From the NCBI GenBank assembly GCA_947498645.1, contig CANMKS010000001.1, positions 1,154,032-1,218,031 on the forward strand: DNA of 64,000 nt. The letters are read 5' to 3'. The first letter of the stretch is position 1; each line of letters starts with the position of its first letter. The notes beneath the pieces are model-generated. The model worked only from the letters and a program-made list of their open reading frames with translations, made no database searches and was not told the DNA's origin. Of the stretch, positions 54,981 through 64,000 are shown piece by piece. This stretch comes from an uncultured Paracoccaceae bacterium (GTDB taxonomy: Bacteria > Pseudomonadota > Alphaproteobacteria > Rhodobacterales > Rhodobacteraceae). The translations under genes and the position numbers were made by a program.

Positions 54981-56102
54981 CTAAGCCTCCAGCGCCACGG
55001 GCAGTGCCAGACCGTGTTCCTTGAGCAGCGCGTGCCGATGCGCAGACTTGAGGTCTTCGGCCACCATTTCGGCGCACATCTCTTGTGGGGTGATCGTGGG
55101 GCTCCAGCCAAGTTGCGACTTTGCCTTGCCCGGATCGCCCAGCAATGTTTCAACCTCTGCTGGACGGAAATAGCGCGGATCAACCCGCATCACGACATCA
55201 CCGCGGCGCACGTTTGGTGCGCGGTTCGGGTTTACGCGGACGACAGTTGCGATCTCTTCAACACCGGTGCCGCTGAATTCCAGGTGCATGCCCAGTTCCT
55301 GCGCCGTCCATGACACGAAGTCACGCACGGAGTGCTGCGTCCCAGTGGCAATCACATAATCCTCGGGCTGGTCCTGTTGCAGCATGAGCCACTGCATCTG
55401 TACATAGTCCCTAGCGTGCCCCCAGTCGCGCAACGCATCAATATTGCCCAGATACAAACAATCGGACAGGCCCAACGCCACATGAGCCAACCCTCGGGTA
55501 ATCTTACGGGTGACGAATGTTTCACCACGTCGCGGGCTCTCGTGATTGAACAGAATACCGTTGCAGGCGAACATTCCGTAGGCCTCACGGTAGTTCACAC
55601 AGGTCCAATAGGCAAAGAGCTTGGCCACCGCGTATGGGCTGCGGGGATGGAAGGGCGTTACCTCGGTTTGGGGCGCCTGACGTACCTGACCATAAAGCTC
55701 TGAGGTGGAGGCCTGATAGAATCTGGTCTTGTTCTCCAACCCCAGAAACCTGATCGCCTCAAGCAGACGCAATGTGCCAATTGCATCCACATCGGCGGTG
55801 TATTCCGGCGCTTCAAAACTGACGGCCACATGGGATTGCGCGCCAAGGTTATAGACCTCGTCGGGCTGTACCTGTGACAGAATACGGATGAGGTTTGAGC
55901 TGTCGGTCAGATCGCCGTAATGCAGGATCAACCGAGAGTCTTCGGTCTGGGGATCCTGATAGATGTGGTCAATCCGGTCGGTATTCAGTGACGAGGCGCG
56001 GCGCTTGATCCCGTGTACCTCATACCCTTTGCCCAGCAAAAGTTCGGCCAGGTATGATCCATCTTGCCCGGTGATCCCGGTGATCAATGCAATCTTTGTC
56101 AT
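54981..56102 (-). CDS. gmd: GDP-mannose 4,6-dehydratase
   Basis: 373 residues from the ATG at 56102. The NADP motif [12 protein letters not shown] opens the protein, [11 protein letters not shown] is a Gmd hallmark, and STSELYG ... [11 protein letters not shown] gives the catalytic triad. Product release to Fcl makes the pair a two-step fucose pathway. It is the promoter-proximal gene of the minus-strand pair, and a CtrA-type box lies 67-81 bases upstream of its start. Confidence 0.96.
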   Translation of the reverse strand: MTKIALITGITGQDGSYLAELLLGKGYEVHGIKRRASSLNTDRIDHIYQDPQTEDSRLILHYGDLTDSSNLIRILSQVQPDEVYNLGAQSHVAVSFEAPEYTADVDAIGTLRLLEAIRFLGLENKTRFYQASTSELYGQVRQAPQTEVTPFHPRSPYAVAKLFAYWTCVNYREAYGMFACNGILFNHESPRRGETFVTRKITRGLAHVALGLSDCLYLGNIDALRDWGHARDYVQMQWLMLQQDQPEDYVIATGTQHSVRDFVSWTAQELGMHLEFSGTGVEEIATVVRVNPNRAPNVRRGDVVMRVDPRYFRPAEVETLLGDPGKAKSQLGWSPTITPQEMCAEMVAEDLKSAHRHALLKEHGLALPVALEA

Positions 56103-56168
56103 CGGCTTTGGCCTCTGCAACGCAGCGAATCGTAAAGCTGCCGTTAACCAATAGTGAGAGGAGAGGTC

Positions 56169-56183
56169 TTAAGGATGCATTAA
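56169..56183. promoter_or_regulatory. CtrA-type box between gmd-fcl and the DUF2793 gene
   Basis: Perfect TTAA-N7-TTAA followed by C. A further TTAACCAAT, resembling a half-site, lies at about 56140. The box stands between divergent genes, 67 bases from gmd and 84 from the DUF2793 start, so it could act on either or both. Confidence 0.65.
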
Positions 56184-56266
56184 CTTGCGCGCGGTGGTGT
56201 AAGGCTTGATTTGCAATTTGGGCGAATAGTGCAGGCCAATTTCAACGCAGCGGAAGGCGCGACCAC

Positions 56267-56758
56267 ATGCCCGACACGACCCCAAATCTTGATTTGCCAT
56301 TCATCATGCCCGCTCAGGCGCAAAAGCACGTCACCCACAACGAAGCGATTGAACTGCTTGATATGGTTGTGCAGCTCACGCTCGAACAGGTCGAGGCGAC
56401 GGTGCCGCCAGGTACGCCAAGTGAAGGGCAGGCATGGGCGCTGGGCAGCGGCACAACCGGGGCCTGGGCAGGGCAAGGTGGCGCGATTGCCACGTGGCGC
56501 GGGGGTGGGTGGCTGTTTGTCACACCGCGCGAGGGCTGGACCGCCTGGGTGAAGGCCAGCGGCACCCTGCAGGTCAATGACGGTGGCGCCTGGGTTCCGC
56601 TGGCCGCCGCCGGTGGGCATGGCGCAGTGGGTGACCTTCTGCAACTGACGCCAAGGGCACCTGCTCCCGGCTCACCAGCCGCAGGTGATGTCTACTTTGA
56701 TTCCGCAACAGCCAGGTTGCGCTGCTTTGACGGGACAGTTTGGCAGGATCTGTTCTAG
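56267..56758 (+). CDS. DUF2793 protein, GTA tail-fibre-like
   Basis: 163 residues. It begins TPNLDLPFIMPAQAQKHVTHNEAIELLD, the DUF2793 signature, and ends in a domain with PAAGDVYFDSATARLRCFDGTVWQDLF, a beta-helix or fibre-tip look. As I recall, DUF2793 occurs in phage-tail-fibre-like proteins, and the Rhodobacter capsulatus gene transfer agent has an unlinked fibre gene (rcc00171) of this kind. The protein here is short, so it may be only a tip or an adapter. It has its own terminator. No other GTA gene is in the window. Confidence 0.78.
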   Translation: MPDTTPNLDLPFIMPAQAQKHVTHNEAIELLDMVVQLTLEQVEATVPPGTPSEGQAWALGSGTTGAWAGQGGAIATWRGGGWLFVTPREGWTAWVKASGTLQVNDGGAWVPLAAAGGHGAVGDLLQLTPRAPAPGSPAAGDVYFDSATARLRCFDGTVWQDLF

Positions 56759-56787
56759 CTTCACACTCAACAACGATTGTCTGGATA

Positions 56788-56818
56788 AAGCGCGCGGCAG
56801 GATTGCCGCGCGCTTTTT
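56788..56818 (+). terminator. Rho-independent terminator of the DUF2793 gene
   Basis: AAGCGCGCGGCA pairs with TGCCGCGCGCTT and ends in a T-run. It begins 30 bases after the DUF2793 stop and isolates the gene from the atp operon. Confidence 0.92.
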
Positions 56819-57072
56819 CGTGTTTTTGGCGATACCTGTGGATAAATCGCGCCTTTCTTGCCTTATTTGCTGTTCGGACGCGCAGTTCGCCTCATATGAG
56901 TCGATAAGGCAGGGATTCTTGTCGCAGGGTGCTTGCGACACCAAGAGGGCTCTGCTACATCGCGCAAGATTTTGCCGCTCTCGCATTCGTGAGGGCCAAG
57001 GAAGTTGCTCTCCCGCTGTCCGGTCACTCCCGGGGCCTGCGGGACTGGGCCCAAGATATCGGAAGGCTACAC
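56819..57072 (+). promoter_or_regulatory. Leader and promoter region of the atp operon
   Basis: About 250 bases without a credible gene lie between the DUF2793 terminator and the atpH start. The region must contain the atp promoter. An inverted repeat (TCGCAGG/CTTGCGA) lies near 56920-56940. I could not single out -35 and -10 boxes with confidence. The open frame into atpH begins upstream of its true start. Confidence 0.45.
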
Positions 57073-57632
57073 GTGTCCGAAACTGCTGGTATTTCGACAG
57101 GCATTGCCACGCGCTATGCAACCGCTGTGTTCGACCTCGCCAAAGAAGGCAAGGCGATCAAAGCGCTCGAATCAGATGTTGCGACTTTGGAAGCAGCGAT
57201 GGCCGAAAGCGCCGATCTGCGCACATTGCTGACCTCACCGCTTTACAGCCGTGAAGAACAGTCTGGCGCGATCTCTGCTGTCGCCAAGAAAATGAAACTC
57301 TCAGACACTACAAGCAATGTATTGGCGCTGCTGGCAAGCAAGCGCCGTTTGTTTGTATTGCCTCAGCTTTTGGCTGTTCTGCAGGACATGCTGTCCGAAG
57401 AGCGTGGCGAAGTAACCGCAGAGGTCACAACCGCCAAGAAGCTGACCAAGGCACAAGCTGACAAGCTTGCAAAAACACTCAAGGCCCAAGTGGGCAAATC
57501 TGTCACCATCAAAGAAACCGTCGATGTAAGCATCATCGGCGGTCTTATTGTCAAAGTGGGCTCTAAGATGATCGATACCTCGATCGCCTCCAAGCTCAAC
57601 GCACTCCAGAACACAATGAAAGAGGTCGGATA

Positions 57633-57633
<1 letters not shown>
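57073..57633 (+). CDS. atpH: F1Fo ATP synthase subunit delta
   Basis: 186 residues from the GTG at 57073, preceded by GGAAGG; the upstream extension lacks family similarity. The N-terminal helix bundle ([20 protein letters not shown]) and the C-terminal [28 protein letters not shown] are typical OSCP/delta motifs. Delta links F1 to the stator. It starts the five-gene F1 operon; the Fo genes must be elsewhere, as usual for this order. The stop and the atpA start overlap (TAATG). Confidence 0.95.
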
Positions 57634-59168
<1,535 letters not shown>

Positions 59169-59194
59169 ATCTTTGAGACAAAGGAGACTTTGCT

Positions 59195-60067
59195 TTGCCT
59201 AGTCTTAAGGACCTGAAAAATCGGATCGAGACGGTCAAATCGACCCGCAAGATCACAAAGGCCATGCAGATGGTCGCGGCCGCAAAACTGCGCCGCGCCC
59301 AAGACGCGGCCGAGGCCTCGCGCCCTTACACAGAACGGTTCAACGCCGTGATGGGTGGGCTTGCGGCATCGGTTGGCGGGTCAGATTCTGCACCAAAACT
59401 GCTGTCCGGTACGGGCAGCGATCAGGTGCAGTTGCTGATTGTCATGACGGCAGAACGCGGGCTTTGCGGCGGCTTTAACGGCAACATCGCCAAGCTGGCC
59501 AAAGCACATGCACAAAAGCTGCTGGCTGACGGCAAAACTGTGAAAATCATCACGGTTGGCAAGAAAGGCCGCGACGCGATGAAGCGTGACCTTGGCGATC
59601 ACTTTGTTGGTCACGTGGACCTGACAGAGGTGAAACGCGTGGGGTATGCGGACGCACAAGGCATCGCCAAGGATATCCTTGGCCGCTTTGACGCGGAAGA
59701 ATTCGATGTCGCGACAATCTTCTTTGCGCGCTTTGAAAATGTTGTGACCCAGCACCCAACGGCCCAGCAGATCATTCCTGCCAAGTTTGAACAGGAAGAC
59801 GACGCAGAAGCCACGCTGTACGACTACGAACCAAGCGAGGAAGAAATCCTTGCGGATCTTCTGCCCCGTGGCGTGGCCACTGCCATTTTCAGCGCCTTGC
59901 TGGAAAATGCAGCGTCCGAGCAGGGCGCGCGGATGTCCGCAATGGACAACGCCACGCGCAACGCGGGTGAGATGATCGACAAGCTGACGATCCAGTACAA
60001 CCGTTCGCGTCAGGCCGTGATCACGAATGAGCTGATTGAAATTATTTCGGGCGCGGAAGCGCTCTAG
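59195..60067 (+). CDS. atpG: F1Fo ATP synthase subunit gamma
   Basis: 290 residues starting at a TTG, with a strong AAGGAG eight bases upstream. It begins [35 protein letters not shown], the coiled-coil shaft, and ends [22 protein letters not shown]. Gamma rotates inside the alpha-beta ring. The TTG is surely used, as the family begins at that residue. The gap to atpA is 26 bases, and atpD follows after 18. Confidence 0.97.
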   Translation: MPSLKDLKNRIETVKSTRKITKAMQMVAAAKLRRAQDAAEASRPYTERFNAVMGGLAASVGGSDSAPKLLSGTGSDQVQLLIVMTAERGLCGGFNGNIAKLAKAHAQKLLADGKTVKIITVGKKGRDAMKRDLGDHFVGHVDLTEVKRVGYADAQGIAKDILGRFDAEEFDVATIFFARFENVVTQHPTAQQIIPAKFEQEDDAEATLYDYEPSEEEILADLLPRGVATAIFSALLENAASEQGARMSAMDNATRNAGEMIDKLTIQYNRSRQAVITNELIEIISGAEAL

Positions 60068-61510
<1,443 letters not shown>

Positions 61511-61522
61511 GGAGAAGCCATC

Positions 61523-61948
61523 ATGGCAAACCTACAATTCGATCTGGTCTCGCCCGAACGTCGCTTGGCACAGTTGCAGGCGACCGAGGTGCAAATCCCC
61601 GGTGCCGACGGCGACATGACAGCAATGGCTGACCATGCACCAACCATCACAACCCTGCGCCCCGGTATTCTGACCGTGGTGCATGGCGGTGGGTCTGATG
61701 CCTATGTGGTGTCCGGCGGCTTTGCCGAGATCACGGCAACAGGCGTGTCCGTTCTGGCCGAACAGGCGTTGCCGCGCGACGAGGTGACGCAAGAGGTCTA
61801 TGACCAGATGGTTGAGGACGCAAAGACCGCTTATGGCCGCGCGCAAGAGACCTTCAAGAACGAGCCTGGCCCGGTTGATGACGCAGCCAAACTGCTGTCT
61901 GACATGGTGGCGATCGGCGGGCACATTGGTCTAACGGCCAAGAACTAA
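61523..61948 (+). CDS. atpC: F1Fo ATP synthase subunit epsilon
   Basis: 141 residues. The N-terminal beta-sandwich has [37 protein letters not shown], and a C-terminal helical tail follows ([21 protein letters not shown]). Epsilon couples rotation and can inhibit hydrolysis. A GGAG site precedes the ATG 12 bases after atpD. It is the last gene of the operon. Confidence 0.97.
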   Translation: MANLQFDLVSPERRLAQLQATEVQIPGADGDMTAMADHAPTITTLRPGILTVVHGGGSDAYVVSGGFAEITATGVSVLAEQALPRDEVTQEVYDQMVEDAKTAYGRAQETFKNEPGPVDDAAKLLSDMVAIGGHIGLTAKN

Positions 61949-61968
61949 GGTTCTACGGCAATCTTTGG

Positions 61969-62000
61969 AAAGGCCCTGCCGGTTCTGGCGGGGCCTTTTT
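61969..62000 (+). terminator. Rho-independent terminator of the atp operon
   Basis: AGGCCCTGCC pairs with GGCGGGGCCT (one T-G pair) around a six-base loop, followed by a T-run. It begins 21 bases after the atpC stop. Confidence 0.93.
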
Positions 62001-62103
62001 CGTTTCGAGAACCGTCAAAGGTAATAACTGATCATCCAAGCGCATCTGGCGCGCGATGGAAGTACGTCAATCATCTTGGCACAAGATGCCACGGTTGCTC
62101 ACT

Positions 62104-63162
62104 TCAGGCCTGCTGCTCATCCTCGACCGTATCGGCCAACAGAACGGCCACAAACCGGGTTTCTTCGAACGCGCCAAGAACAATAGCAATGATCGAGGTC
62201 AACGGAACCGCGAGGATGGCACCGGCAAGACCCCAAAGCCCGCTAAAGACCGACAGGCTAAGCAGGATGACAAGCGGCGACATGTTAAGCTGCTTTCCGA
62301 TCATCCGTGGCTCAAGATAGTTGCCGACCCACAGCTGAGCAACCAGCAACAACGCCAAGACCAGCGCACTTGTCTGCAAAGTACCGAATTGCGCCATGCT
62401 AAGAAGGACCGGAAGGGCGACACCAAGCAACGAGCCGACGTAAGGAATGTAGTTGAGCAGTGCGATAAGGATGGCCCAGAATAGCGCGAAATCTACACCA
62501 AGCACGAACAGGATTGCGAAGGAAATGACACCAAGGATGACGTTGATCGCCGTTTTCGTCGCCAGATAACTCCCAATCTGATTGTTGATCTCCGTGACGA
62601 TTGAAAGCACTTTCTCCGCCTGTTTGGGGCTCGTCGCCGCTACATGAATTTTGCGAATGAACCTGCCGCGCTCTGCCAAAAGGAAAAGCGCATAGATCAG
62701 GATGAGAAACAGCGTACCACCCGCGGAGCTGAGCGACGACAACAGCGACAAGATAGTTGCTTGCAGGTCGATCTGCCCCAGTGTTGAGGCATAAATCTGC
62801 TCCCAGTCCAACGTGCTACCGCGCCCCGACAGTGCAAAAAACTGTAGGATTAGTGTCTCGACATTGGCTTGATAGGCAGGCAGTCGCGCCAGCAGCTCTT
62901 GGCTTGTTGATACCACCACACCAAAAAATGCGACAGCGATCACAGCCAGGATGACCAGAGCCATCAGCCGCAAGGACCACACCGGACACCAGGTAAGGCC
63001 GGGAACTTTCGACAACCGCTCGGCTGTGTGCGCCAACACATAGGCGACGATGGCCGCAATAAAGATCGGAACGACGATGCTCTTTCCGACGACAAAGATA
63101 GAGCCAAGCAGAACCGCAAGAAGCACTGCACAGGTAAGCGTGACGAGGGGACTAGATTTCAT
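62104..63162 (-). CDS. AI-2E family transporter (PerM type)
   Basis: 352 residues with about eight membrane helices. The family signature near the C-terminus reads NYIPYVGSLLGVALPVLL and GNYLEPRMIGKQLNMSPLVILLSLSVFSGLWGLAGAILAVPL. Members carry out varied export tasks (some export autoinducer-2, others exchange Na+/H+); the cargo here is unknown. The gene follows the cupin genes on the same strand by eight bases and may be co-transcribed with them. Confidence 0.92.
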   Translation of the reverse strand: MKSSPLVTLTCAVLLAVLLGSIFVVGKSIVVPIFIAAIVAYVLAHTAERLSKVPGLTWCPVWSLRLMALVILAVIAVAFFGVVVSTSQELLARLPAYQANVETLILQFFALSGRGSTLDWEQIYASTLGQIDLQATILSLLSSLSSAGGTLFLILIYALFLLAERGRFIRKIHVAATSPKQAEKVLSIVTEINNQIGSYLATKTAINVILGVISFAILFVLGVDFALFWAILIALLNYIPYVGSLLGVALPVLLSMAQFGTLQTSALVLALLLVAQLWVGNYLEPRMIGKQLNMSPLVILLSLSVFSGLWGLAGAILAVPLTSIIAIVLGAFEETRFVAVLLADTVEDEQQA

Positions 63163-63170
63163 GCCTGTGA

Positions 63171-63563
63171 TTAAGCCTCGACCTTGGTCAGGTGGTCCAT
63201 GTCCAGCAGCGTGCTTTCATCATCGTCCAGAAAGCGGCATTTGCCGTGATGGGTAAAAAACACAACAAGCTCGCTCTTGGCGGTGATTTTGTCAAATGTC
63301 CCGCCTTCCTCGCGCACATAGTCGCCGCGCTGAAAGGCCGTGCCATCCGCAAAGGCGCCGTTCCCGCGTACGACAAATACCTCGCATAGCTCATCGTGCT
63401 GGCGCTTTGGCAGACAGGATCCTGCTTCAATCCGCATGACAGCAGACCAGATCGGAGTGTCCTCTTTCATGTTCATCGGCTTAAGGCCAATGCCCCCAAG
63501 CTCTGGGATCGGGAGATATGGCCGGTTTTCAGTCGGCACCATAAAGTTGGTTGCAACAGTCAT
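63171..63563 (-). CDS. Cupin domain protein
   Basis: 130 residues. A single cupin fold is seen: VMRIEAGSCLPKRQHDELCEVFVVRGNGAF and GDYVREEGGTF. Metal ligands are partly missing compared with the classical HxH motif (one His is replaced by Arg-Gln), so it may not bind metal in the usual way. Its neighbour in the same direction is a second cupin of a different type, four bases upstream. The function is unknown. Confidence 0.8.
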   Translation of the reverse strand: MTVATNFMVPTENRPYLPIPELGGIGLKPMNMKEDTPIWSAVMRIEAGSCLPKRQHDELCEVFVVRGNGAFADGTAFQRGDYVREEGGTFDKITAKSELVVFFTHHGKCRFLDDDESTLLDMDHLTKVEA

Positions 63564-63567
63564 TGTC

Positions 63568-64000
63568 CTATTTCTTTCCCTTGAACATTTTCCAAACGGT
63601 GATGAAGAAAAACCGTTTCAGTGACCGTCTGAACGGTCCCATTTCCATCTGTGATTTCATATATTTGGCGTCACTCACATAGAGCGTTGCACCGGACGGT
63701 TTGGTAAAGACACCGGGTCCGTAGCTGGTCATGTAGAGCACGATATCATCTTCGGCGTGCACCGGGCTGTGAACCGCGTCTATCGGTTCGTAGGCATATG
63801 TACCCGGCTCGAAATCACCGGCTTCTTTGTGGGTGCCTTGACCTTCGATGATATAGAACTCGGACGCGCCGACATGTTTGTGCGGTGGCAATGTGCTGCC
63901 TGCGTGCATGTGGATCTTGACGGTCCAGACGCCGTTTTTCTCATCGGCGTGAAAGATCTGCATCTCGATACCGGGCGCGAGCGGCGTCCATGGCGTGTCG
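63568..64000 (-). CDS. Cupin protein, dihydroxyacetophenone-dioxygenase-like, 5' end outside the window
   Basis: The frame stays open to the edge, and the residues beyond the ATG at 63963 (TPWTPLAPGIEM) are family-like, so that ATG is internal and the gene continues past 64000. Visible motifs include HMHAGSTLPPHKHVGASEFYIIEGQG (His, His and Glu ligands) and AVHSPVHAEDDIV. This is the ChrR-like/2,4'-dihydroxyacetophenone dioxygenase cupin type, which binds Fe2+. The basic C-terminal tail (FRRSLKRFFFITVWKMFKGKK) is unusual for the fold and could touch a membrane. Confidence 0.82.
   Translation of the reverse strand, partial: DTPWTPLAPGIEMQIFHADEKNGVWTVKIHMHAGSTLPPHKHVGASEFYIIEGQGTHKEAGDFEPGTYAYEPIDAVHSPVHAEDDIVLYMTSYGPGVFTKPSGATLYVSDAKYMKSQMEMGPFRRSLKRFFFITVWKMFKGKK

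Overview
This window looks like a chromosomal stretch of a marine Rhodobacterales (Roseobacter-type) alphaproteobacterium. The reasons are the leuS-lptE-holA order, an atpHAGDC operon without Fo genes, a purH-lspA-small lipoprotein-M16-M16 block, an RpoE-ChrR locus with the same gene order I remember from Rhodobacter sphaeroides, and TTAA-N7-TTAA (CtrA-type) boxes. It carries about 60 protein genes. I saw no rRNA, tRNA, CRISPR array, insertion sequence or prophage. The last gene runs off the right edge, and only the final codons of a gene remain at the left edge.

Layout. 0.1-5.4 kb: holA, lptE, leuS and a porin, all minus strand. 5.6-11.2 kb: yggS, an RluA-type pseudouridine synthase, a ring-cleaving dioxygenase, an aldehyde dehydrogenase, a 1-Cys peroxiredoxin and a glycosyltransferase. 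11.2-21.4 kb: the usual truB-rpsO-pnp backbone, here split. DUF1643 and RTX genes lie between truB and rpsO. Four plus-strand genes lie between rpsO and pnp: a small membrane protein, a kinase-like/methyltransferase protein, a membrane sulfatase-type enzyme and an outer-membrane barrel. 21.6-25 kb: recQ and two tandem, nearly identical secreted 110-residue proteins. 25-28.6 kb: histidine phosphatase, GST, saccharopine dehydrogenase-like protein, GST, DUF3775. 29 kb: a TbpB-like lipoprotein preceded by two perfect CtrA-type boxes.

29.9-36 kb: a divergent locus. rpoE-chrR reads right. FAD oxidoreductase, DUF1365, MFS, DUF3833 and SDR genes read left. Both arms start at TGATCC-N18-TAA(G/T)AA promoters, so the locus looks like a singlet-oxygen stress regulon tied to membrane fatty-acid modification. 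36-48.5 kb: a DUF6492-like gene, then rmuC, mutL, two M16 peptidases, a small lipoprotein, lspA, purH, a heparinase-type protein and an RsmB-type methyltransferase.

48.8-56.8 kb: a surface-polysaccharide block with a Wza-type export protein, a large RTX protein, phosphomannomutase, GDP-fucose synthase (fcl) and GDP-mannose dehydratase (gmd), then a DUF2793 protein. A third perfect CtrA-type box lies between gmd and the DUF2793 gene. 57-62 kb: the F1 ATP synthase operon. 62-64 kb: an AI-2E family transporter and two cupin proteins.

The best candidates for something little described are the small-protein/kinase-methyltransferase/sulfatase module at 14.5-17.6 kb, the tandem secreted paralogues at 23.8-24.6 kb, and the CtrA-type boxes in front of surface genes. 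Protein calls come from reading the translations; no database search was run.
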